Source of the DNA: Hymenolepis diminuta
Lineage: Eukaryota; Platyhelminthes; Cestoda; Cyclophyllidea; Hymenolepididae
Assembly (NCBI GenBank): GCA_900708905.1
Contig: CAADRB010000014.1
Coordinates: 2,769,822-2,833,821, forward strand
Length of the DNA stretch: 64,000 nt
Direction of reading: 5' to 3'
Part shown: piece after piece, positions 24,901 through 35,858 of the stretch
How positions within the stretch are numbered: position 1 is the stretch's first letter
Layout: the number at the start of each line of letters is the position of its first letter
Notes under the pieces: generated by a model
What the model was told of the DNA's origin: nothing
Seen by the model: the letters and a program-made list of their open reading frames with translations, nothing else
Database searches by the model: none
Position numbers and translations under genes: made by a program

Positions 24901-26842
24901 AGAAGAGATTATTTTCTCTACTTCAAACAGAAGTTATAAAAATCTGAAAATAAAGTCACCTTACTGTTGTATTATTTGTAAAATTGTATAGGCATCTGTA
25001 CTTTCCTAAAATAAAGACATAGTTTGAGTTTGACATCTTTAGTCTCTTTCCTACTTGATCTAAGAGTCTATTGCCAAAGTATTATCTCGGTTTGCCCTGA
25101 TCAAAATTATTAGTCTAGATTATATCAATATCTACGAACGGAGCTCATTGAAATTTAAGTCTTTTAAAAAAATTAATTGACCTTTATGAGATCATTAAAA
25201 TTCTGATTTGAAATAAATTTTATTTACATTTTACTCTAAAATCAGAAACAAAATTAAAATCATATCTGAGAGAATTATAAACATTTTCTCTGCGGATTCT
25301 GCGGGTTATTTAAATAGTCTCTTTCAACTTCACTTGGCTTCTAATCGTTAACAGTAATCAAAACCGACTTAGTTTCGAAGGTAAATCACTTCCGTTCTGG
25401 GCCAAATTATTCCTTCTCAGATTTTTATGCTAGTCAGGCTCTTAGAGATTTAGAGGACTATATTACCAAAATGAACGTGCTTTTTTTCGAAAAGAGGACA
25501 TAGAATTATCATTTATATTTCTATATTGGAATTTCTTGATATATTTATGTCCCCTAGAACGTTAGACTCAAACTACTCTCAAGTACAGCTTTCGATAATG
25601 AAACTTACTTGGTGAGCTCCTCTGAGTCATTTTACGATAATACTTATGCAAGCTCGTATTACCATGCTAATATCTTTCGTATTAGCTGCAAAAACAGTAG
25701 TGACACAATCCTCCCTCCTCTCTCCCGCCCCCTATCTTTTAAATTTGGTTGATATCTTCTAATATTATCGGAATACGAAATGGTTTGTCAAACGTGGGAC
25801 CATTAAACGGCAGAAAAATTAAAACTAATTTCTAGTGGAGCTTTCATTCAGAGCAAAATAGAGGTAATCGCAACCTGACCAACAAAGAAATCGTTGGTTC
25901 CTTCACAAATTTAACAAATTATTTGCCTTTCTTCGGTAAAATTCACGTAGAAGGCTATAAAACCTATGTCAAAATAGTATATCTGATACGAACTTTTGAT
26001 TTAATGGACTTAATAATATATTAATTCTCGAATCACATAGGAGGAGGAGTGGGAAAACACCACAAATCCAAAACAGCCGCTCTTCATTTGGTAACTATCA
26101 ATTAGACATGGATGCACGTATGTGATGAAGGTCCCGCTCATCGCATTTACAGTGACTTCCTTCACGAACAAATACTTCTACTTCAATCTTAAAATTTTAT
26201 ACTATCAGTTATGTAGGAATCATTGTCTGATTTCAGTCATTACCGACTGTCTCCTAGTATTCTGTTGCAAACATTCTCACATTTTTCAGATCTTTCCTTT
26301 ACCAACTAGATGTATTCAATTTCTCTTTTAATTTCTAAATTATTATTGGATATTAAGTGGGTCTGCGATATAGCTTTAGCCACCCTATGGTATCGGTAGA
26401 TGGTTTAAAACTAAGGACATCCAAGGTAGCAATAGAAAAAACTAATTCGCATGTCGCAGTATGTGCTTATATATTGTTAAATTTGAACTTGTTTCCCAAC
26501 CACCTGCTTGTTTTTCTACTTATTCCAATAATGCGGTCTTAAGTCAGTTAACTTGGATCTTCCTAGCATTATATCACTGAGCCGTGATTCGCCTAGAGTA
26601 TTTTAGCAGAGAAAAAACCGTAAATCCTCATTGCGTTACTTATTAAATAGATCCAAAACGTTATGTTTGCTAAACTTTGGGTTGACTTTTGGCGATTAAA
26701 CTCTCCAAGTCAGTTGTACCATATCTCATAATAAAATAATCATTTTGATAGAATGCTATTCTGGCTGTAAATAGCTATATCGCCCAGAAGTAGCGCGCAA
26801 TCATGGAATGCAATTAGCATGCCGAGCTTTTCATTTATCTAG
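21991..26842. other. No gene recognised
   Basis: AT-rich DNA. Local points are a run of stop-rich sequence and a minus-strand consensus donor near 25,605 (CACCAA|GTAAGTTT) preceded by ATG ACT CAG AGG. That is too short to call an exon. No RNA gene or transposon recognised. Confidence 0.4.
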
Positions 26843-27080
26843 GGAAGAGAGAGAAGAGAGAGAATTTTGTCCTCTCATCCTCGTGTCTCGCCGTATTTTC
26901 TCCTCCCCACCCTACCCCACTTCGCACACTGGGGAATTGTCTCGTGAAGCATGTGATCTATAAATTGCCCAAAACTTTCCGCTGCTACTGCTGCTATTCT
27001 TGCAAATACTCCCCGCCTACGCTTTCCGTCCGATCCTCCCCACTTAGAACCGGTGGAGCTCCGTCTGTTTAAAAGGCGGA
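26843..27080 (+). promoter_or_regulatory. GC-enriched promoter-like cluster
   Basis: About 240 bases of clearly higher GC than the surroundings. It opens with a GAGA-type purine run (26843-26863), then CT/CCCC-rich sequence, a TATA box (TATAAAT, 26959-26965), CpG dinucleotides (CCCGCCTACG, TCCGTCCGATCC) and GGCGGAG near 27075. It lies directly upstream of the 44-codon ORF at 27,100 and could be its promoter. An initiation site near 26,990 would give a 5' leader of about 110 bases. The strand is inferred from the TATA box and the downstream ORF. Confidence 0.45.
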
Positions 27081-27099
27081 GTGAAGACTGCTGTTAAAA

Positions 27100-27234
27100 A
27101 TGCCTTCTTTTCTGCATTTCACTATCTTCACTTGTCCTGTTCTAATGTTTATTTCAGACATTCCGAAGAGCCGGTATGGGAATTTCCCCTGGAGACATAG
27201 CCTAAGACAAAGGGATATTTTTGGAAAGAGGTAA
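27100..27234 (+). CDS. Candidate small secreted peptide precursor (44 aa, ends GKR)
   Basis: ATG-initiated ORF of 44 codons. Residues 1-19 (MPSFLHFTIFTCPVLMFIS) have the length and hydrophobicity of a signal peptide. The remainder is basic, and the protein ends DIFGKR and then stop. A terminal Gly followed by Lys-Arg is the classic signal for dibasic cleavage and C-terminal amidation of neuropeptides; an internal KSR could be a second processing site. It sits 20 bases after a promoter-like cluster. Cautions: the sequence overlaps an acceptor-like TTTATTTCAG (27147-27156), the DIPKSR part belongs to a duplicated segment whose other copies have lost the frame, and I know of no matching peptide family. 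Function is inferred from architecture only. Confidence 0.4.
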   Translation: MPSFLHFTIFTCPVLMFISDIPKSRYGNFPWRHSLRQRDIFGKR

Positions 27235-27300
27235 TATCTTGGTCTGAAAGCTCAAAGTGAATAGTTTGAGCTTGAAAATTGATTCAATTTATTGTATTTC
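27100..27300 (+). repeat. Diverged repeat unit A of three (27.1 kb)
   Basis: Centred on TTTCAGACATTCCGAAGAGC followed by CGGTATGG. Similarity to unit B continues downstream (GAATAGTTT, ATTCAATTTATTG, CATTTTTATTTCAT), so the duplication includes non-coding DNA. Boundaries are approximate. Confidence 0.6.
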
Positions 27301-27559
27301 AAACGTTATCCATTTTTATTTCATTTTGCAATACTTTAACTTCAAGCACCGTCGATTTATTCACCACTTTGGTAGGTAAAGATGAGCTGTAGATAAGTCT
27401 AGTTATATAGGTTTCAGGGTTACCCTTAGCATCAAAATTCCTGCAAATAATCCCCGTCAGCACCTTTTATCCATATTTCCTCAGATAGTATTGACGAATC
27501 TCCCTTCTTATCTTCCGTTTGAAGGAAAGGTTGAAGGTCACGGCTGAAAGAAACCTTCC

Positions 27560-27760
27560 TTTACCATCTTATTCTCTGTAAATGTTCGCTTCGAATGTTT
27601 TCAGACATTCCGAAAAGCCGGTGTTGAGTTATTTTTTAGGTAGAAACTAGAAGGTCATATCTGAGAGGGCGAATAGTTTTAATTCGTCTCTTAATTCAAT
27701 AAATTGAGTTGCAACCATTGTACACATTACCTTTATTAAATGACATTTAAAATTCATATA
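27560..27760 (+). repeat. Diverged repeat unit B of three (27.6 kb)
   Basis: Contains TTTTCAGACATTCCGAAAAG then CCGGTGTTGAG, about 445 bases after unit A, with conserved downstream landmarks (AAGGTCATATCTGAGAG, GAATAGTTTT, AATTCAATAAATTGAGTTG). The frame that is open in unit A ends at TGT TGA here. Confidence 0.6.
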
Positions 27761-28559
27761 ACATTAATCTTTCAAAATGTTTTAATTGGTTTATAATAAA
27801 GATAAACTGTTGAGAGTTCGAGTTATGTGTGAATTTCGTCCTTACTAAATATGTGGATCCGGATATGTCTCATGATAATAGCTATCAGACTTTTTCAGTT
27901 CTGTGTGACACAAACGCAATATTTACGAAATTGTGCCATCACTAAAACTGCTGGTCTACATAGATTTGACAATGTAATTTCTCTTATATATGCACCTTGT
28001 ATGTATCATATCGGTTAGAAAACTGGATTCATTGTTTAGTAGAAGGGAATTTGTTTATTAAAGTTCATTTTTTGAAACATGTTTACTACTCAGCTCAAAT
28101 TATTGTATATGTAGTCATTTTTGTCAGTTTACATTAGAGTTAATCGTTTCCGTTTCGCCAAATCGAAAGCGAGAAAGACAGTCAAACATTGGGTGAATAT
28201 TTCTATGAGATATATCATAATAACCCCTTTTATAGTGGTAATTAAAGCTACTGGAATTCACTTTTTTCTGTACTACATGTAATCAGTGGTAACTTCTATA
28301 ATTAACAGTATTACCCTCTTTTCTGCCAAATCCCACATACAATTGGAAGTTTTGTATTTTAATGCTATGGCACGAATACCTCTGAGAGCAGACGTTTGCA
28401 GCATGAGAAGCTTAATTTGACTTGAACGGCTATTCAAATCAGGTTGTAGTATTATTTCCTGCAGCCAAAAGATTCTATCGCAAAAGACACTATTTTCAGC
28501 ATCTCAGAAAGTTTATTAACTTCGTTATGGTACGTTCCGTTCTCTTGCTCCTAGTACAG

Positions 28560-28720
28560 AATAATAGCTTTAGGTTACTTTATTTGTTTTCTTTCTCCCT
28601 CTTATCTTCTTGAATTGGTACATTTTTTCGGCTGTCGGAATTTAGAAAAGCTGGTGTTGATTTGTGCCAGAAATGTACAACTAAGGAGAAAAGAAAAATA
28701 TAGAAGTTAGATCAACTTTT
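28560..28720 (+). repeat. Diverged repeat unit C of three (28.6 kb)
   Basis: Contains GTCGGAATTTAGAAAAGCTG followed by GTGTTGATTTG. It resembles unit B more than unit A across the core, with a similar pyrimidine-rich run upstream. Homology outside the core is weak. Confidence 0.4.
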
Positions 28721-28957
28721 AGCATTGTTTTCGTCGAGGATCGAGAAATAGCAAATGTTCCGATTAGAAATGTCATTTCTCATCGAGCGAATATTGAATA
28801 ATTTAAGTTGATTATGCGGTAATTTCGTCTAAGACAAAGTGCAATTTTAATAATTGACAATAACATCAATGAAAAGTGAAAGATGATGTATGTCCTAGTA
28901 AATAACAATCGAAAGGAAATGATTTGTCTTTCCTCATCGACTTTTCGCAAACGATAG

Positions 28958-29150
28958 TGAGATGAAAAGGCACTGTCAGACTAATCAACACAAGCCTCAA
29001 GATTGCCCTTCTACTTTGTCCTTTCCTTTGTCTAGTAGGAGGTTAGAGAATAATAAAGTTAAGATAGAACATGCAGGCGAAGATGATATTATCCTTATGA
29101 AATCAAAAATTGAGGAGGTAGACAATCTATTGTTTCTAGAGATCGGATGA
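28958..29150 (+). CDS. Candidate terminal exon, unrecognised (zinc-finger-like start)
   Basis: A pyrimidine-rich tract ending CGATAG (AG at 28956-28957) precedes 64 open codons: EMKRHCQTNQHKPQDCPST, a serine-rich bridge, then KVKIEHAGEDDIILMKSKIE and EVDNLLFLEIG, stop. H-x5-H within RHCQTNQH is the spacing of the histidine half of U1/matrin-type C2H2 zinc fingers; the cysteine half would have to lie in an upstream exon that I have not located. The acidic/hydrophobic tail reads as real coding sequence. It might also start at ATG 28962. Family not recognised. Confidence 0.35.
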
Positions 29151-30706
29151 AGTAGGATTCTTCTGATTCTCGACTCCCTTTTTTTTAATTTAATTACCTT
29201 TCTTATTCATACTCTTTTTATTTTCTTTGATTGAAGTTGTAAAATATTTCTGATTTGGAAAGCAATAGCAATTAAATAACACAAGTAGGTTCTAGATTTA
29301 TAATATGGCAAAAATTTCGGAAAATTAACGTAGATTAGACACTAATCTGATTAGATATCTCTGAAACAAGAGTGTCGTGTTTGTCTAAGTCACTACATGA
29401 CGCACATCATATGGGTAAATTTACTGACCACATGACAGTTATTCAAAGGTAGATTCACAATACCTCGAGTCCTTTCATAATTTACGTGTTTTTCTACATT
29501 GCCATTTATTATGTTTTGCATTAGAAATCTAAAGACTTGCTACAAAAACAAAGCTCTTCGAAAAAATCTAATTAGGGAAAACCACTTGATAAATATTAGC
29601 CAAAATGCGAACCGATGAAGCCTAATCTGATTTCAAACTATCTTCGCTTCTACAATACTTCAGCATTGTGCTGTTTGTTTTAATCTGTATAGACAAACTG
29701 GAGGTATATTTAAATGCATTCACTAACTATACCTCCTGGTTCACGATTCGCAACCCAATATAAGCCTAATTAATTATTTTCAACCTGGTTGATTGGTTAT
29801 CTTATTTGAATTAATTTATGCTCTTCCAATATTGCCACTGGTTTGTTTATCTATTTTCTACGACAATAAACAACTGATCTTAAATAATTTAAATTGGTGT
29901 TAACGCTGTAACTTACTGAGGCTGAAATTTTCTTGGTTCAATCCTAAAACAACCGCTTTCCCTTACCGTCCTCGACCGCGAATATGGAACAATTTTCTGT
30001 TTTTTTTTCATTTTTGTCGTCGGACATGCAATGTTGTTGCAAATTAAGAGTTTTAGAATTTAATAAACTTAAGCCCTTCAATTAACCTCATTTTTCTGCG
30101 ATTTCAGATTGAGATTTTCATTTATTCCACCGACCACTTTTAGATGTATTTAATAATAATTAAAGTCTACAAAATCAGGATGACGAAAATTCTTTCATTA
30201 CAACAGTCCACAGTTGTAGCTGTTCCTATCAAAGATTATCTTTTCAAAATTGATTTTGTTTCAAAAGAATTTAACGTAAAAAGAAAACAAAAGCTTACCG
30301 TTTTTAAATCTTTCGGCGCTTGGCTTTGATAGTGAAGGCATGTTGTCAGAAACAATGTGTAACTTAATATTTACGATAAATGCTATCCAGTCAGTTAATA
30401 GAAATGCCTTAAAGGTATAAATAAAATCAGAAAAAAGTTTTCATTTTAAACATTGACCGTGGTCACAGTAATTTGTGTTAACTTATCACTTTGTCAGCGA
30501 AAAAATATTGACATAGGAATTTCATAGGAATTTTCTCGAATTCTAACATATTGACAAGGATTTCAGAGTAAAATTTTAGTTCGGAGCTATCCTGAATAAT
30601 AAAATAATTAAAAACATTATTATGAAAGGAAAAAATTAGGAGATCTAACTGAAGTACTAATTTTTTGAACGTAATTTTTAACAGAAATGTAACTGTTCAG
30701 ACTTAC
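29151..30706. other. No gene recognised
   Basis: AT-rich sequence with no supported exon, RNA gene or repeat. Confidence 0.4.
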
Positions 30707-30808
30707 CAAGCTCATTAATGGGAGTAATAACGATATCTAGTTTGGGTATAGGGAAGGTAGTCGGAATTGCTTTACTAAGAAGCTCGGATTTACCACCCTT
30801 CTTATTGA
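30707..30808 (-). CDS. Unrecognised minus-strand exon, 33 codons
   Basis: Acceptor TCATTTCTAG (ending 30809) and an excellent donor GCTTG|GTAAGTCT bracket 102 bases reading NKKGGKSELLSKAIPTTFPI then PKLDIVITPINEL, in phase 2 to phase 1. Proline- and hydrophobic-rich strand-like sequence with no stop is unlikely by chance between two good splice sites. The product is not recognised. The next island upstream on the same strand (30,856-30,982) could precede it, with a short intron or a frameshift between them. Confidence 0.45.
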
Positions 30809-30855
30809 CTAGAAATGATCAATAACGTTATCCATTTACATCCCTGGAAGAATAC

Positions 30856-30982
30856 TTATTTCATGACCTCTACATCACTTTTCTTTCCGGTCCACCTTTG
30901 ATTCCTTGAACGAAATCGAACCTTAAACAGTTCTGAAAATATTTCGTATAGAGGAATATCTCTAAGTAAATGGTCTGACCAG
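30856..30982 (-). CDS. Unrecognised minus-strand exon or pseudo-exon, 42 codons
   Basis: The acceptor-like tract TTTCATACCTTCTTAAG (AG at 30984-30983) is followed by SWSDHLLRDIPLYEIFSELF and KVRFRSRNQRWTGKK, ending at TAA 30856-30858. It lies just upstream, on the same strand, of the island at 30,707-30,808. A donor inside AAGAAAA|GTGATG would join the two in frame but is weak. Alternatively the pair is one exon broken by an indel. Family not recognised. Confidence 0.35.
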
Positions 30983-33900
30983 CTTAAGAAGGTATGAAAT
31001 TAAAAACAAGTTCTAATAACAGCAACAACAAGAACGATAAGATGTTCTAAGGGCTGCTTTAGTAGAATCTTCAGGTGATATGAACTTATTTTAACTGCAG
31101 TTTGACCTCTTTTACCCACTTCAAAAGTTCCCCTTTAATCCATAATTTATTAGCAGTTCTTAAATCGAAATTGACTCGGTAATCAATTTAGTGATTAATT
31201 TATATATTTATTAAGAGCAAAATTATGGGATTGATAAATAATATATTTGTGAATCCTATTTGGAATTAAAAGGCTTGATATTCAACATAGAACTCCTAAC
31301 TGGATTTAAAATAGGCTCTTATACGGGTTTATTTATCTTTTAAGAGCTGTACTTTGATGCTTTAATTAGTTCCATGCACACAAAGGGACGTAAAGTAACT
31401 GTTTTATTAGGAATGTCAAAAGTAGCAATTAGGTCCTAATTTCAACCAAAAAGGACGACAATATTCCCTCTGAAATGGGTATTTTACCGGTGGCAACCTT
31501 TGTTTACCAGCAGTACTAAGACCACTCTAAATCTTTCTGAAAAGAGAATGAGAAATTGAAGTCAAAACGTGACATTTGTGAGACTCGAGATTCAGAAATA
31601 TTACTAAAATAAAGGATTAACTTTGGAAAGTTGTTTTATTGAAATACGCCTTTCAATAATATGAACAGTTTATTTGTAAAATTGCTGGTCAGAAAAGTGG
31701 GTCTTACTTTTGGAGAGTTCCGGTTTTAACCTTTTCATTTCCGTGTTATTACTAATGATCAAGAACTGCCATTTCAGGCTAATTTTGATTTTGTTAAATT
31801 TATTCCTTTGAGACATTCAAAATAGAATGCACATCTCCTTAGAAATCTCTTGAATATAGGTGTGGAGGACACCTAGCGTCAGAAATTAGGATGAAATAGG
31901 TTTTAAAGCCCTGATAAATTGAACATTAAAAGTTATTGAAATTCATTTTAATTGTGGTATTACGGTGATCTCTCTTTCTCCAAATCCTCTCAGAGTGTTT
32001 CACTACCTTACCAGGAATTCCTCTGAGACTGGGTTTTACAGGTTGTAAAATCATTATTATCTTCAAAGACGTCATGGTTGGTTTACCTAAGCCATGATTT
32101 TATTGTGCTTTCCTTCCAGTTGTCATCGATGACCAAAGACATAAAGAGAGTTTCAACGTGTAATAAATAGACAAACACTTTATCGAACATCAATCTCTCA
32201 GAGTTTTTTTTGTGATCATTATCCAATTTATTGGTGCAGTTATTTTCTGCGCATGAGTAACTGATATAATGTGCGTAATGAATAAATAAAATCGATCACA
32301 ACCACCAAAAGAGTCATACGTGACCATATACGCATTTCACTATCATTTAAATAAATAATGTATTCTATTACCTATTATAATATGATGTACGGGAGTAGGT
32401 GCAAAGTTGCTGTCAGTTTTCCATATCAGATTTTTCAAAAAATGGTGTTTAGGTACTTTCGAGTCCAGTTTCTGATCGAAAAATCCTCCTTTACGGAGTT
32501 GTTTGCCTTATTTCTGCCTCCTACCCAAAAGATCATTGAATCGCCTTGTAGTTGCTTTAAGCTAAGTCCTTCTTTTGAGGACACTGTAAATCAAATCATT
32601 TGACTCTGAGGCTGATGCATTTCTAAATCTTTTTTCACATAATTCTTTTATTTTTCATTCCGGTTCTCCCCATTATTACATTCTGATGAAAGTCTTGACG
32701 AGGTTACTAAAAGCTTCCTAAATACTATTTTTTGTTGGACTCTTCCTATTTGCCATCTTGGTATATTATTTGTTTGGCTCATTAGAGAAGTCATCAACAG
32801 GGAATTCCCGAAGTGTCCTTGAAAGGAATGCCTGTTTGGAAAGCAACATACGTTTTACTAAACAATGGTTATGAATTTTTTTCATCTAGGCGATTTGTAA
32901 ACCACTGGTAAATGATACCAACTGAAGGTGATTAATTGAAAAAAATTGGAACCACCTAATGAGATAAACATTACTTTTTTCAAAGTTCTGGAGTGTTCAC
33001 TTTGTTAATAGTTTATGTGTGAATTACTCATTTGCCGTTAATAATGTTTTCGATTGATTCATGCCCCTTCAAATCAGAAAAATTTATTATTTAATCGACT
33101 TTATCACCTCAGACTTTATTGCGATTGCTCTTTAAAAAATAGATCTATCGTATATGCTAACCATATTTCTTTGGAGATAATGAAGATTCTAGATGAGGAA
33201 CAACCTTGTTCAGAAACTTATAACAGATGACCAGAATTAGACTTTCTCGACACATTTTACGAAAAATTAAGTGCCAAGACCGTCAAATATATGTGTTAAA
33301 TAAAAATGATTTTTCGCCCCATTGCAGTATTTCTCTAGATCGCGAAGTTTCTCTAATCTTTTCGTGCGAAAGTAATTTTTCCGTTTTTTATTCAAAACCT
33401 GAGCCAAGGTTTTGGGAGTCCACCAAATAAATAAGTAGGGTATATAATGACACAATAGTAATAATAGTAGGTCCATTTATTTAAAAACTGTAAAGAGAAC
33501 ACGAATTGGACGAAAGGATATTAAAATAACGATTTCTGGTATTTTCTGGAGAGTTCTGCGACTTCATATCATAACTTTTCATTTAGATAGTATTTTCCAG
33601 CTTTGTCTTGTAACGTTTGGTTCTGAATTCCATGGTTAAAGCAACATTTTCTCTTCATTTCCATGAACAATCTCAAATGTAAAACAATCATATAAAAGTA
33701 AACATCCTACACCGAAAAACAAATAAAAAGAAAGGTTGCGTGGCAAAATTCTTCTCTACACTCTTACATTCGACGAAGAAGTTTCGAGCGATCAAATTTC
33801 ATATCTAACAAATCGGATGTCGCAAGACTGATTTTCATCAGCGCGCATCCACATTTGTTAATATTAATTTAAAACAAGGATGGCAGATAGCAAGCTCCTC

Positions 33901-35750
33901 ATGGGAACAGCTTCAGGATACCCCAAATGTTGTTAACACTCCCGTTAATTCTCATTGGAATTTGTTGACTAATTTACAACCCACACTCTAGATATTGAAT
34001 GTTATCCTTTATCTACCCTCAATATCTATTAACCAATTTGTTTACTCATGAAATCAAGAGTCGTAAAAGGTTACTTTTTACTTTCCTTAAGAATTTTATG
34101 ATGTCATTAGAAGAGATCTATTTATAGTTTCACTGGTGTTTTAATAAATAGGTACCAATACTTCGCCTTAGTTCAAATTAAGCAGGAATAATAATTTGAA
34201 AATTATATTGATATGTTAGTAGAAGAGTATTCTTCATTGTAAAAACATTTCATATTATTTTCTCTTTGGATGGTTTACAATATGATTGGGCGTAAGGTTA
34301 AATTTACGAACGAGTGTCAATTTGCGTTCCAGAATTGCGCTGTTTTTTATGTAATTAAATTAAGTTTTATTAGGATTATAATTAGTAACAATAATTATAT
34401 TTAATAAAAAATTGTTATTAAATATTAAAACATTCATTTTTTTATTTTTCAAATAGTTCCCAAATATCATAAGAAAATTTCTGCAAGATTTTGAGATTAT
34501 TAAAATACAATTTTAAATTATGCTTAGATGCAGCTTCATAAGATGTTATAATATAATGTCTTCAGTCGTTGTTTTAAAAGCCAACACCTGTCTTGATATT
34601 TTATAATAGTATTACAAAATCATAAGAACCAAGAGGTATATTCAGCTAACTCTACGATCTTTAACGCCCGGTGGTTGAAGGTAGAACTCACTTAAGATGT
34701 GGAAAGTCAGTGACTTTCAAAAGTCAGTTATATTCGAAAGTACTCTCGAATTCATTATGTAGTCTGGGTACCTGATTATAAAAAAGTCAGGGAAAATCGT
34801 AAACAAGGGATTTAAAATCTCGATTATAAACTTATAGTCCAAGCTCAGCTAAAAATCATGGTATAGATTATGCAAAAAGAATGCACTCTATTTCTAAAAA
34901 AGCCCGTATAGAAAAATTTCGCCAAAACATCGAAATATTTGTTCAAGAACTTTCTCAGGCTTCCTCACTCAAGAGTGTAGAATGATTATCATGGTGGTGA
35001 CCTTATGAGCTGAGGAGGTAATGTGGAAACACATCACCCTTTCACATAGCCTGTAATAATTTGAACCTGATTTTATTCACAGAAAATAATTTTTAAAAAA
35101 CAGATATACGTTCATTACATCAAGAAGTATCAACGGAGTTATATGATATATAATATCTTGAAGGGTGCGAATATGTAATATTCTATATTTTCTAAGTAGT
35201 AAAATCGATCTATGAAAACTTATATATGAAAATCCCTACACGAATGTACAACAATGGCAGAATGTAACTAGAACTTTCCACATCATTAACATTAAATATA
35301 CATGATCGAAAGGTTCATAGTGAAATCCCTGCTAAACAAACAGACCTCCGAATATCAATACAATTTTTACTGGAAGGAGAAGAGAATGAAGTGAAAAAAT
35401 ATATTTTACCTGAATTCAAGGATTTGGCTTGATGATTGGTCCTTTGCATTTCTGTAAGGCATTCATTTCTTGGGATATCTAGTCGTTGAAATTTAGATTA
35501 GTTTTGAAAACTTCTGAAGGTAACTCTGAATATTGGCTTTTGTGAATAACGGTTTATGGCACCCAAATTTCAGTCAGGAAAGTGTTTATCAGGACTCATC
35601 TTAGGTATGGGATGACATCATGGAGCCTCCTTGATGAGAAACTCGGTTTCAATCACTTATTTTATTAGCATGACATAGCCAATGCGGTTGTCCATTCCAC
35701 CTACTAGGTGTTTATCGGTGGGCATCGGTTCTGTTCATTTGATTTTGCAG
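30983..35750. other. No gene recognised
   Basis: AT-rich. A plus-strand ORF at 33,227-33,430 (67 codons, overlapped by a minus-strand ORF) has protein-like composition but lacks splice or promoter support. Nothing else supportable. Confidence 0.4.
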
Positions 35751-35858
35751 AGGTTAAACATTGAATACTACACAGTAAAGATTTACATTCATTCGCATGC
35801 TTTCAGGCACAAATTTCACAAAACATTCGAAATTCTTTTGATAGCAGTTGAATGCCTA
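35751..35858 (+). CDS. Unrecognised 36-codon exon with strong splice sites
   Basis: Acceptor TTCATTTGATTTTGCAG and donor CCTA|GTAAGTTT flank exactly 108 bases with an open phase-0 frame reading RLNIEYYTVKIYIHSHAFRH and KFHKTFEILLIAVECL. The size, symmetry and splice sites fit a cassette-type exon of a plus-strand gene. No neighbouring exon was assigned and the family is unknown. Confidence 0.4.

Noticed and set aside
33227..33476. Overlapping plus and minus ORFs
   Set aside because: Both strands open over the same bases; no splice sites or recognisable domain.
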